Source: Chryseobacterium sp. T16E-39
GTDB lineage: Bacteria > Bacteroidota > Bacteroidia > Flavobacteriales > Weeksellaceae
NCBI RefSeq assembly: GCF_002216065.1
Contig: NZ_CP022282.1
Location: 1,550,001 to 1,614,000 of the forward strand
Direction: 5' to 3'
DNA: 64,000 bases
The notes beneath the pieces were generated by a model. The model saw only the letters and a program-made list of their open reading frames with translations, was not told the origin of the DNA and did no database searches. Positions 18,275-26,335 of this stretch are shown in pieces (the stretch's first letter is position 1; the number at the start of each line of letters is the position of its first letter). Position numbers and translations under genes: made by a program.

Positions 18275-18442
18275 TAAAGTAGATAATGATCAGATACTGT
18301 GATAGGTAATATGCAGATATACAAATGGCTGCAACAATGAACATCATTAAGCAAAACTCATATTAATTCTATTGCAATACCGCAAGTTTCGGATTTCTTA
18401 TTCCTTCATATAAAGCTAATTTTATCTTCATAAATCACCATT

Positions 18443-19157
18443 ATGAAAGATATAGAAACAAGGCTGACTGTCCAAGATTGGCCGTCAATAAGAAGTGAAT
18501 TGCATGATAAAGGTTTTGTGATAGTCCGGGATGTACTCAACAAAACAGAATGCGATAATTTAGTTTCAGCGTACAATGCAGATGATACTTATCGCAAAAC
18601 GATCACTATGGAACGCTACCGTTTTGGACAGGGAGAGTATAAATATTTTCAGTATCCATTGCCTGAACTGATCACCACAATCCGCGAAGAGGTATACGCC
18701 GAAATAGCACCAGTAGCCAATCAATGGATGCAGGAACTTAATATCGAAAAAAAATTCCCTTCCACGCATAAAGTCATGAAAAAACTATGTTGGGAGCACG
18801 GCCAAAAAAAACCAACCGTTCTGATATTAAAATACGGTAAAGGGGGGGGTTAACACTTTACATCAGGATCTATATGGAGAAATTTATTTTCCGATGCAGA
18901 TCGTTTTTATGCTGGATCAGACAGACGAAGATTATACTGGTGGAGAATTTGTCATAACCGAGCAGATACCCCGAGCGCAATCAAAAGCCAATGTATTAAA
19001 GCCTAACCGGGGTGATATGCTGATATTAACCACTAATTTCCGTCCGGTAAAAGGATCTAAAGGGTATTATCGCGTGAATATGAAACACGGAGTAAGCCCT
19101 CTTCACAGTGGACATCGGCACAGCCTCGGTATTATTTTTCATGATGGGCTAAGTTAA
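18443..19157 (+). pseudogene. 2OG-Fe(II) oxygenase, interrupted by a frameshift in a run of eight G
   Basis: Two frames together make one 2-oxoglutarate/iron oxygenase of about 238 residues. The first part (MKDIETRLTV...LKYGKGG) ends at a stop just after A(G)8 at 18842-18849. With seven G the frame continues through VNTLHQDLYGEIYFP into MQIVFMLDQTDEDYTGGEF and the C-terminal VNMKHGVSPLHSGHRHSLGI. The iron ligands (HxD in LHQD, distal His in KHGVS) and the 2OG-binding Arg are all intact but lie after the break. It could be a pseudogene, a phase-variable gene in its off state, or a sequencing error in the homopolymer. It lies upstream of an Ada-type zinc protein. Confidence 0.82.
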
Positions 19158-19223
19158 GTATAGATATTTAGATAATAATATTGATCATGATACCAACCTA
19201 AAAGGCATAGTAAAAACACCAAA

Positions 19224-19505
19224 ATGATAAAGCATCTTGATCTGGGTTTAACTCCTGAAGATAGAAAAAAGGTCCTTAGTTATTTAATCCGCAAAGGTGA
19301 AGTGAAACTCGGTGGCTACGTAAAAGGAAAAATATATGGATTACTTTCATGTTCATCAGGTAAAAGGATGAAATTTGAAAATCGAGTTTTCTTTAAAGAT
19401 GAAACAGAAGCATTAGCACATGGTTATAGGCCTTGTGGACATTGTATGAAAGAAAAATATGAGCAATGGAAAAGAGAACAGGCAAAATCTCCGAATCGTC
19501 AATGA
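19224..19505 (+). CDS. Ada-type zinc-binding domain protein (stand-alone)
   Basis: A 93-residue protein whose residues about 36-80 match the metal-binding domain of the Ada DNA-alkylation sensor (GKIYG..SC...ENRVFF...EALAHGYRPCGHC). In E. coli Ada four Cys bind zinc and the first is the methyl acceptor. Here that first position is Gly39, with C43, C71 and C74 kept, so methyl transfer by this residue is not expected. There is no methyltransferase or AraC domain. It follows the broken 2OG oxygenase by 66 bp, a context suggesting nucleic-acid repair. Confidence 0.75.
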   Translation: MIKHLDLGLTPEDRKKVLSYLIRKGEVKLGGYVKGKIYGLLSCSSGKRMKFENRVFFKDETEALAHGYRPCGHCMKEKYEQWKREQAKSPNRQ

Positions 19506-19616
19506 TTTTGTTTATTAAAATCATCACCGCCAACGTTATACTCTGATATTGTTTATTTTGTGTATATTGTCTCTATATTTTTTACAAAAACATTTTAAAA
19601 CTAAATACCGTATTTT

Positions 19617-19793
19617 ATGAAAAACTTAAAAAACCAATCCCAGAAACTCACCAAAAAAGACTTAAAAAAAATTTTTGGAGGAAACGGTCCGGATCTTTCG
19701 TATCCGATGTGTACACCAGCACAATGTGAAACTCTTGATGCCAGATGCGACTATAAGAACAGCTGTCCACCCCTCTATCCTGATCCTGATTAA
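19617..19793 (+). CDS. Double-glycine leader peptide, bacteriocin-like
   Basis: A 58-residue peptide. The leader (MKNLKNQSQKLTKKDLKKIFGG) ends in GG at residues 21-22, as in substrates of peptidase-containing ABC exporters. The remainder is short and holds four Cys (C32, C37, C44, C50) and a Pro/Asp-rich tail. It is preceded by a possible promoter (TATATTTT near 19573) and followed by a strong hairpin terminator. No exporter or modification enzyme is nearby. Annotated relatives in Chryseobacterium are called bacteriocin-like; activity is unproven. Confidence 0.72.
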   Translation: MKNLKNQSQKLTKKDLKKIFGGNGPDLSYPMCTPAQCETLDARCDYKNSCPPLYPDPD

Positions 19794-19815
19794 ATAAAAT
19801 ATTGTCTGTGTACAT

Positions 19816-19850
19816 AAAAAAAGCATCATTAAAACAATGATGCTTTTTTA
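19816..19850. terminator. Bidirectional terminator
   Basis: GCATCATT (19823-19830) pairs with AATGATGC (19836-19843); A-run before and T-run after serve both the peptide gene and the convergent adenosine-deaminase gene. Confidence 0.88.
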
Positions 19851-19873
19851 TATATATTAAACTTATTTGCTTA

Positions 19874-21379
19874 CTACTTAAGTTTCACATTCATCTCCTT
19901 TACAAAACCATCCCACTCCTTATTCAAATACAACAACGATTGCTTCTTTTCACTTTCATTCAGAGAAGAATAATTAATTGAATTAAAAACAAGCTTCTTC
20001 AGTGCCTTTACATCAAGCTCCCAGTATACAAAGGCAGCCCAGAAATCATAACCAAGGCCGTTATATCCGTAGACACTCGGATCGTCACTATTAATGGAAC
20101 ATTGTATTCCATTGCTTAACAAAACTCTTGCAGGGTGATTTCTCAGGTCACTGACATATCCTAAAATCTGGTTGCTGATCGGGCTTACCTCAACGAGTTT
20201 ATTTTGTTTTCTGATCAGTTCCATTGTTTTTGGAAAATAGATCAGATTTAGGCCGTGTCCAATCCTTGGATTATCCAATGATGGAATATCGATTATATTT
20301 TTATTAAAAACAGAAGTGCTTTCCCCTGCATGAAGGAAAAGAGGCATTTTTACCCCATACTTTTTACTGAGTTCATCTAATTTCACCCAATCTTCCCGGA
20401 AAGAATAGATACTGTTTCCGGCAGCCTCATCTGCCACAAGATCAAAACCGGAAATAAGATCCGGAAATTCTTTCTTGAGCTCAAAAGCTGTTTCGAGCTG
20501 TTTTTCAACAGCCATCGGGTCAAGGAATTTAAAACTTGAATAAATTAATTTAAGCGTAAACTGCGGATACTGTTTTTGCATTTCTTTCACGACCTCCTGT
20601 AAATCAGTAATCGAAGTCTTTAACGGATATTTTCCATGCTGAAAATCGTAAAGCTCATCAAAAACAAACCTAATTTCTACATGCTGAACTTTGTTTTCTG
20701 CTAAATCTGCAAAACCTTTTTTATAATATTCTTTGAAAAAAGGACGATAAGGTAGCAACAAACTGATTCTTTTAAACCGCTTTTCAAATTCAATCCAGTA
20801 ATCGGTATACGTGCATAGTGATTCGCGTTTCAGGAGGAGAAGTTCCGTCAATTGTTTTTCAAAACCGGGATCTGAAGAAAGCTTCTTATTCAGGCTGACA
20901 AATCCTTTTGGAACCTTCCCTTCTTCAAAAAATCCCAGTTGTCCGAAAATAAAGTCTTTGGTATCTGACTGATCATAGACATAACATTCTTTATACTTTC
21001 TAGCTGTTTTAATCACCCATTTTACATCAGTAATTCCGCCACTATGTGTGTGTAGCAAACCTCCTTTCGGCATGGATTGAAAGATCTCAAATAATTGAGA
21101 GCCTTCTATCAATGGCTTTAATTCATTAAAAGAAGTATTAAATAAAGGTATTTTTTGTTTTTCTGTGTCGGCAAGAAAATCTTTTCTTAACTGAAATAAT
21201 TTTTTATCCAAGATCATTTCAGCATCAGACAATTGAATATCCGCATCAAAAGCCAATGCTTTATTCTCCTTATCCAATTGCGTCCAGTTTTGTTGATAGG
21301 TGGAATTTTCAACCACTTTGCTTTGGCACCCAAATAAAGGGAATCCAAAAACTAAGAAATAAGTAATATATTTTTTCAT
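19874..21379 (-). CDS. Adenosine deaminase-like lipoprotein (ADGF/CECR1 type)
   Basis: About 501 residues from MKKYITYFLVFGFPLFGC, a lipoprotein signal with lipobox LFGC; two other ATGs lie just upstream. Active-site blocks of the adenosine/AMP deaminase family are all present: MPKGGLLHTHSGG (zinc His), LHAGES, RIGHGLNL and INSDDPSVYG. The MPKGG start of the first block and the secreted form point to the ADGF-like branch. It probably deaminates adenosine or a related nucleoside in the periplasm or at the outer membrane. No nucleoside transporter is adjacent. Confidence 0.85.
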   Translation of the reverse strand: MKKYITYFLVFGFPLFGCQSKVVENSTYQQNWTQLDKENKALAFDADIQLSDAEMILDKKLFQLRKDFLADTEKQKIPLFNTSFNELKPLIEGSQLFEIFQSMPKGGLLHTHSGGITDVKWVIKTARKYKECYVYDQSDTKDFIFGQLGFFEEGKVPKGFVSLNKKLSSDPGFEKQLTELLLLKRESLCTYTDYWIEFEKRFKRISLLLPYRPFFKEYYKKGFADLAENKVQHVEIRFVFDELYDFQHGKYPLKTSITDLQEVVKEMQKQYPQFTLKLIYSSFKFLDPMAVEKQLETAFELKKEFPDLISGFDLVADEAAGNSIYSFREDWVKLDELSKKYGVKMPLFLHAGESTSVFNKNIIDIPSLDNPRIGHGLNLIYFPKTMELIRKQNKLVEVSPISNQILGYVSDLRNHPARVLLSNGIQCSINSDDPSVYGYNGLGYDFWAAFVYWELDVKALKKLVFNSINYSSLNESEKKQSLLYLNKEWDGFVKEMNVKLK

Positions 21380-21605
21380 CATAATATGGAGGGTTACATG
21401 ACACAATTGTGCATGTCGTAAGAATTAATTATTATCAAAAATATAATTAATTTTTCGAGTAAAACAACTTCTACCTAAGAGAATAATAGATAAAATAAGG
21501 TAATACGATCCGTAATAACTGAGCCTCAATGACTTTATTTTTATATTCCTGATTCTTATTGTATCCATTTAGAATCTTAGAATATGTTTAAACAGACTCT
21601 TATTA

Positions 21606-21646
21606 AATAGGGCTCCTGAAATATGATTTCAGGAGCCCTATTTTTA
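21606..21646. terminator. Strong hairpin terminator
   Basis: A perfect 17-bp stem (21606-21622 with 21626-21642, 3-base loop) just after the oxalate decarboxylase stop. The T-run is better on the plus strand, though position suggests it ends the minus-strand gene. Confidence 0.75.
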
Positions 21647-21660
21647 TATATTTTGTGAAA

Positions 21661-22827
21661 CTAAAAAATGCCTTTTTTGTGTTTTGCTAATTCTACCGTC
21701 TGAGCTGGTGTAATTCCAAAATGATCTTCAACAAGCTGAGCGGGATTAGATGCCAGCCAGTCATTTAGGGATATATCCTCATATTTATCATCGTTGAAAA
21801 CAATAATCAATTTAAGGGTTTCGGTACCGGTATTTTCTATATAGTGGCCAAAACCTTGTTTGATAAACGACACCATCCCCTTTTTATAAGGCATTGTTTT
21901 TACCCGTCCATGTGAACCAAAAATACTCAGATTTCCCTGCCCGCTCATGACGTATTGCCATTCGTCGGCATTTGGATGCCAGTGTAATTCACGGATAGCT
22001 CCCGGTTCAATGTCCATACGTAAAGCTGTTAAAGTCTTTTGAATAGGAAATTCCTGAGCAGATACTTTTATGGTAGAACCTCCGGGATATTTTTCATACA
22101 CACCATCAGTCTCCATGCGGAATTTATGGGCAGCGTAACTTGGTGGTATATTGGGATCTATGTTTTGTGGCTTTTTGGGTGCAGCTATTTTACCTGTACC
22201 AATATAAAGCTCTTTATGAGGGGAAGACGCAAACGCATTTGCCGGTAATCCGGAATTGCGTGCCAATATTTCAGGAGAGAGATGATTGATCCAGTCTGTT
22301 GAACTGAAGGTTCCAAATTCAGAAAAGTGACCATTGTCAAAGACCAATAAGAATAGGCATGATTGATCACCAATACACTGCAGACAATGTCCGTGGCCTT
22401 TTGGGAAATACCAGATATCACCCTTTTCGAAATCATCTGTTGCTGAAGTTCCATCCGGAGCAACAACGGTTGTACGGACACTTCCTTCTAATACATAGGC
22501 CCATTCTGCTGCGATAGAATGCCAGTGTAATTCACGGAAACTGCCTGGGTTTAACCGCATAATTACCCCTGCAATACTTTGCGATACCGGAAACTCTTCA
22601 ACAGTAGCTTCTTTGGCAGTACCACCGGCACCAACCCAACCCTTACTTCCATTTTCAATGTCGTATACAAAATCTTCCAATTCTTCCATCTTGGGATCAT
22701 CTGACCCATTTTTTATTAGTGATTCGGCCTCTTTAGGAATTAATGCATGTAGGCCTGTTGATGCTGTTATCAAACCAAAGGTTGATAAAGATGCTGCGGA
22801 AAGAAATCCACGTCTTGTTGTTGCCAT
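21661..22827 (-). CDS. oxdC: Oxalate decarboxylase family bicupin
   Basis: A 388-residue two-cupin protein with a Tat-type signal (TTRRGFLSAASLSTFGLI). Each cupin has complete manganese ligands: H101, H103, E108, H147 and H282, H284, E289, H328. The N-terminal lid that in Bacillus subtilis OxdC reads SENS is SEFG here (169-172), so the Glu linked to decarboxylation is kept. It should convert oxalate to formate and CO2 outside the cytoplasm. A GntR regulator is divergent, and a long palindrome lies 57 bp upstream of the start. Confidence 0.87.
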   Translation of the reverse strand: MATTRRGFLSAASLSTFGLITASTGLHALIPKEAESLIKNGSDDPKMEELEDFVYDIENGSKGWVGAGGTAKEATVEEFPVSQSIAGVIMRLNPGSFRELHWHSIAAEWAYVLEGSVRTTVVAPDGTSATDDFEKGDIWYFPKGHGHCLQCIGDQSCLFLLVFDNGHFSEFGTFSSTDWINHLSPEILARNSGLPANAFASSPHKELYIGTGKIAAPKKPQNIDPNIPPSYAAHKFRMETDGVYEKYPGGSTIKVSAQEFPIQKTLTALRMDIEPGAIRELHWHPNADEWQYVMSGQGNLSIFGSHGRVKTMPYKKGMVSFIKQGFGHYIENTGTETLKLIIVFNDDKYEDISLNDWLASNPAQLVEDHFGITPAQTVELAKHKKGIF

Positions 22828-22884
22828 ATCTTTTTATATTAATATTTAGACAAATGTAGAATTTAAATATGATATTTCAAAGCA

Positions 22885-22919
22885 AAACATCATATGTTTT
22901 AATAAAACATATGATGTTT
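22885..22919. promoter_or_regulatory. Palindromic operator between oxdC and the GntR regulator
   Basis: A perfect 16-bp inverted repeat with a 3-base spacer (22885-22900 and 22904-22919). Each arm is itself a near-palindrome of the form AACATnnnATGTT, so the site looks like two adjacent 13-bp operators, a size and spacing usual for GntR/FadR dimers. The position upstream of oxdC suggests control of oxalate decarboxylase by the divergent regulator. Confidence 0.7.
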
Positions 22920-23049
22920 ATAATTAATATTAATAAACATTGATAACCAACACATTGCGGACAAATAATATTTCTAACGAATCAATATATAATAGAATTA
23001 TGATGTATTTTAATAACGTTTATTATAAATGTCGTATGTTTGCGTAATT

Positions 23050-23691
23050 ATGAAACTTTACGAAAAGGTAATTAGTCTGATAAAGAAGGATATTTCTCAA
23101 GGGAAATATAAAGCGGGAGAAAAGATACCTTCCGAGCCCGAACTGATGAAATTGTATGGTGTAGGTCGTTCTACTATCAGAGAAGCGATTAAAACAATGG
23201 CTATTTCAGGGATCCTGAAAGTACAGCAGGGATCGGGAACATTTGTTAATAATAGTTTTCAGGAGGTCAGCATTGAGCAGCGCTTAAGACGCGCAGATTT
23301 TGATGACGTCAATTCGGTAAGGAGATTACTGGAAAAGGAAATTGTAAAATTAGCTGCGCAAAATCGCACAGAGGAACAGCTTCAGGAGATCGAACAATGC
23401 TTAGAAAACCGTAAACTGGCCATTCAGGCTGAAGATGCTCAACTTTGCGCTGATGCCGATATTGCTTTTCATACAGCGATTGCCCAAGCTTCTTTAAATC
23501 CTGTATTATCTGATTTATATTATAGTTTCACCCTGATCCTGCGTAATTTTTTTCTTGCAAGAGAAAAACAGGGAATCAGCCGTTTTGCCATGAACCATCA
23601 TTTACACGAGCAATTGTTTAAAGCGATCAAGAATCAAAAGCCCAGTCAGTCTCAATCGGTTCTTCAAAGAATTTTGGAGAATAACTATTAA
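23050..23691 (+). CDS. GntR family transcriptional regulator (FadR subfamily)
   Basis: About 213 residues from the ATG at 23050. The N-terminal winged helix is typical (KYKAGEKIPSEPELMKLYGVGRSTIREAIKTMAISGILKVQQGSGTFV cut here into the usual GntR blocks), followed by an all-helical FCD ligand domain with DADIAFHTAIAQAS and a late HLHEQL that would bind metal. FadR-type regulators sense small carboxylates. Divergence from oxalate decarboxylase points to oxalate or a product as ligand. A TATGTTTG element at 23035-23042 ends only 7 bases before the ATG, so the mRNA could be leaderless. Confidence 0.88.
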   Translation: MKLYEKVISLIKKDISQGKYKAGEKIPSEPELMKLYGVGRSTIREAIKTMAISGILKVQQGSGTFVNNSFQEVSIEQRLRRADFDDVNSVRRLLEKEIVKLAAQNRTEEQLQEIEQCLENRKLAIQAEDAQLCADADIAFHTAIAQASLNPVLSDLYYSFTLILRNFFLAREKQGISRFAMNHHLHEQLFKAIKNQKPSQSQSVLQRILENNY

Positions 23692-23739
23692 GATTTTTGA
23701 TATGAACTGTTGTATCTTTATCTTATAACTTCTTCAGAA

Positions 23740-24369
23740 ATGGAAATAGATATCCAGATATTACAAAACTGCTTACCTGATTTTGGCAAAGAACTTTTAA
23801 TAGAGATTGAAAAATTTAGTACTGTAAAGACTTTTTCTACTAATGATTTCATTGTTAAACAAGGTCAACTCGCCCGCTACTTACCTATTGTTTTAGAAGG
23901 TCATGTAAAAGTATATAGTAATGAGGATGGTTTGCAGTTTTTATTATACTATATCACTCCTAAGGAATCTTGCATTTTTAGTTTTGTTCACTTATTCAGC
24001 AATCAGGCTATAGACTTCTCTGCTGTCCCGGAGGAAGAAACGAAGATTTTGCTCATCCCTATTGAAAAAGCAAAAGAATGGACTTTAAAATATCCATCAT
24101 TTAACAATATGATCATTAGTGGATTTCAAAAACACTACAATGATCTGCTCGAAACCACCAAACAAATCATCTGCTATAAACTTGAAGACAGGCTCTGGAA
24201 GTATCTCAAAACAAAAAATGAGAACAGCCATTCAGAAGAACTTGCTATTACCCATAAAAACATTGCAGAAGACCTGGGGACATCACGGGAAGTCATTTCA
24301 AGGGTGATGAAAAAGCTGGAACTTGAAAATAAAATCATCCAGAACGGAAGAAAAATAAAAGTGATTTAA
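23740..24369 (+). CDS. Crp/Fnr family transcriptional regulator
   Basis: About 209 residues from MEIDIQILQNCL. A cyclic-nucleotide-binding-like barrel (VKQGQLARYLPIVLEGHVKVY) is followed by a dimerisation helix and a C-terminal HTH with recognition helix TSREVISRVMKKLE. There are no Fe-S Cys clusters of the Fnr kind. The R-E-x-x-S-R pattern resembles Fnr-type recognition helices. A perfect palindrome, GGTAACATTTGTTACC, starts at the base after its stop codon and lies upstream of the next small gene, a natural candidate target. Confidence 0.87.
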   Translation: MEIDIQILQNCLPDFGKELLIEIEKFSTVKTFSTNDFIVKQGQLARYLPIVLEGHVKVYSNEDGLQFLLYYITPKESCIFSFVHLFSNQAIDFSAVPEEETKILLIPIEKAKEWTLKYPSFNNMIISGFQKHYNDLLETTKQIICYKLEDRLWKYLKTKNENSHSEELAITHKNIAEDLGTSREVISRVMKKLELENKIIQNGRKIKVI

Positions 24370-24385
24370 GGTAACATTTGTTACC
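24370..24385. promoter_or_regulatory. Crp/Fnr-type palindrome GGTAACATTTGTTACC
   Basis: Seven-base perfect arms GGTAACA/TGTTACC around a 2-base centre, at the end of the Crp/Fnr gene and 53 bp before the start of the next ORF. TAATTTTG at 24407-24414 is a good -7 element, so the palindrome would lie just upstream of a promoter. Confidence 0.62.
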
Positions 24386-24437
24386 GTTTTTAGAATTTAC
24401 CGGTTTTAATTTTGAGCAAACAAAAAAACAATATCTA

Positions 24438-24677
24438 ATGTCAGAACAAGTTCAATTAATCCCAAACAATTCATTACTGACGGCTTCACCTGAAGAAGGA
24501 CGCCAATTGGCCGTAAAAATGGCAAGGCTTATCATTAAAGCCACCCAACCAGATGCTGCCGTAAGAGAAAAATTGCGTCCCATATATGCAGAAAGTCCAG
24601 AAATGCTGATTGCAATCGGGCAGGTAGTCGCCACCGAGTTTGCAACGATTGCTGCCGCGAATAATTATTGGAGATAA
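24438..24677 (+). CDS. Small hypothetical protein downstream of the Crp/Fnr gene
   Basis: A 79-residue protein (MSEQVQLIPNNSLLTASPEEGRQLAVKMARLI...) that I do not recognise. It looks like a soluble helical protein without Cys, signal peptide or membrane segment. The ATG at 24438 is preferred over an upstream frame start. It has its own likely promoter (TAATTTTG at 24407) with a Crp/Fnr-type palindrome above it and a terminator right after, so it could be the main target of the upstream regulator. Confidence 0.62.
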   Translation: MSEQVQLIPNNSLLTASPEEGRQLAVKMARLIIKATQPDAAVREKLRPIYAESPEMLIAIGQVVATEFATIAAANNYWR

Positions 24678-24700
24678 TTTCATTCTTCAAGAAAAATAAA

Positions 24701-24730
24701 AATCCCTCTGTATTCCAGAGGGATTATTTT
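24701..24730. terminator. Bidirectional terminator
   Basis: AATCCCTCTG (24701-24710) pairs with CAGAGGGATT (24716-24725) around a 5-base loop; A/T runs on both sides serve the two convergent genes. Confidence 0.85.
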
Positions 24731-25334
24731 ATTGCATTTCAGCCAGTAACTCTTTCAGCTTTTTTAAATATTTCCCGAAATACAAATTAAAGGTATACTC
24801 ACTGATCAGATAATGGAGTCCAAATATACCCGCATAGATACATAACCGGAAAGGAAAGTTAATTTTTGCCAGCAGGTCAAGCCCCTGAATCCAATCTACC
24901 CTGCCATACCTCAGCAGTATTTCAGAGGAAATAATCAGCAACAGAAAAAGGATCCGCGTTGCCATAAGATAATGAGCATTGCTTTTGATCAGTTTCGTGA
25001 TCTTGATTTCAATATCATTTTTCACCGGACCATTAACCATTTCTAATTCATTGATCAGTTTTAAATTGAAATAATGGTAAATGATCAGTATCGGCAGAAT
25101 AGCCGCAGCTAACCATATAAAAAAGCTGTTATCCGTTTCTTTTGCAGTCACTCCTACAATAATTAAAAAAGCAAGAAGAGCAGGTAAAACCATTAATTGC
25201 TTTTTTGTTCTTTTTCTGAGTGCTTCCAATGGAGATGCCATTTCTTTTCGTGTAGCGGAAATAACATCAAATTCGTTCTGGTCTATATCTACCGAAATAG
25301 TTTTCCAGCTGTTTTTCAATACATCTAGTTCCAT
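24729..25334 (-). CDS. Membrane protein, probable partner (anti-sigma) of the ECF sigma factor
   Basis: A 201-residue protein with a cytosolic N-terminus (MELDVLKNSWKTISVDIDQNEFDVISATRKEMASPLEALRKRTKKQ) and about four membrane segments (e.g. VLPALLAFLIIVGVTA, FFIWLAAAILPILIIYHYF). Its gene starts one base after the sigma-factor stop codon. The layout is that of Bacteroidota anti-sigma-like proteins, but no zinc anti-sigma motif is visible, so the function is inferred from position. Confidence 0.65.
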   Translation of the reverse strand: MELDVLKNSWKTISVDIDQNEFDVISATRKEMASPLEALRKRTKKQLMVLPALLAFLIIVGVTAKETDNSFFIWLAAAILPILIIYHYFNLKLINELEMVNGPVKNDIEIKITKLIKSNAHYLMATRILFLLLIISSEILLRYGRVDWIQGLDLLAKINFPFRLCIYAGIFGLHYLISEYTFNLYFGKYLKKLKELLAEMQ

Positions 25335-25335
25335 C

Positions 25336-25836
25336 TTATTTGTTGTTTGTTAAGGTTCTTAATTTGTCTTTGATTCTGTTCATTTTCACTCTCAAGGTTG
25401 CATTGCTGATTCCTAGAATATCTTCCATTTCCTCATAGGATTTATCTTCTAGATAAAGCATTACGACTGATTTTTCTACGTCATTTAATTTCTGTATTGC
25501 AGCATACAACTGCTGATGCTGCTCTTCTTTGAGTCCAATATCCTCTTCATATGGCACCTGTATGTTATGCAGCTCTATTTCGCTCATCTGAAGAGACCTT
25601 TTAGGTTTAGAAAGACTTATAAGGACTGTATTGATAGCAATCCTGTAAAGCCATGTACTAAATTTTGATTCTCCCCTGAATTTCGGATATGATTTCCACA
25701 ATTGGATAATAATATCCTGATATAATTCCTGAATATGATTAGGGTCGTTGGTATACATCCTGCAAACTTTATAAATTAAAAGCTTGTACTCTTTCAACTT
25801 TAACTCAAACTCTATTTCTAAATCTGTCTTTTTCAA
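25336..25836 (-). CDS. ECF-type RNA polymerase sigma factor
   Basis: A 166-residue sigma-70 family protein. Region 2 shows YKVCRMYTNDPNHIQELYQDIIIQLWKSYPKFRGESKFSTWLYRIAINT and region 4 shows LNDVEKSVVMLYLEDKSYEEMEDILGISNATLRVKMNRIK when split into the usual blocks. It is followed directly by a membrane protein that may be its anti-sigma factor. The signal is unknown. Confidence 0.92.
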   Translation of the reverse strand: MKKTDLEIEFELKLKEYKLLIYKVCRMYTNDPNHIQELYQDIIIQLWKSYPKFRGESKFSTWLYRIAINTVLISLSKPKRSLQMSEIELHNIQVPYEEDIGLKEEQHQQLYAAIQKLNDVEKSVVMLYLEDKSYEEMEDILGISNATLRVKMNRIKDKLRTLTNNK

Positions 25837-26335
25837 ATCTTTAGATTTTAGCTATTTGTTATGGGTTGTGAAAAAATGTTACGGAATATTTTGATCTATT
25901 AAAAAAAAATCTATTCGAAATAGATTTAATACTTCAATATCTGCATTGCTGGGTTCAAGATATCTTTCAAACATTCCTATATTTTTTAAATGAATTAAAT
26001 TAATTATCCTAAATTTGTGTCCTAACACAATTCAAATACATGAAAAATTTATTTACCAATTTCCTTAAAGGGAATAGATCTATATCATTCCTTTTTACCA
26101 ACTCTCTCTTTTCCAAAACCATACCGGATTTTAATTTTTTTAAATGTAAAATAGCGTAAGTGATTTGACAGGAACTCGGAACATTGAAGAGTTAAATGTC
26201 AGGTATAACATAGTATATATTTCAAAAAAAATATCAAAAAAAAATGCTACTTTTGCTTTGGGGACGAAGTTTTTTATATCATTTCATTCCTGGATTTTAA
26301 GGACGCCATATTATAAAATGTTAAAAATCAATCCA
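25837..26335. other. Intergenic region with two -7 elements and a possible 39-codon ORF
   Basis: TAAATTTG at 26010-26017 and TACTTTTG at 26248-26255 match the TAnnTTTG consensus on the plus strand. The first precedes an ATG at 26040 that opens a 39-codon frame ending at 26159 (MKNLFTNFLKGNRS...FKCKIA); the second probably drives the gene at 26336. The small ORF has no recognisable family and may not be translated. Confidence 0.4.
26248..26255 (+). promoter_or_regulatory. -7 promoter element
   Basis: TACTTTTG matches TAnnTTTG, 80 bases upstream of the ATG at 26336. No clear -33 TTG is present. Confidence 0.4.

Noticed and set aside
24378..24437. An N-terminal extension of the 79-residue gene
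   Set aside because: It would cover the -7 element and most of the palindrome, and the ATG at 24438 gives a self-contained protein.
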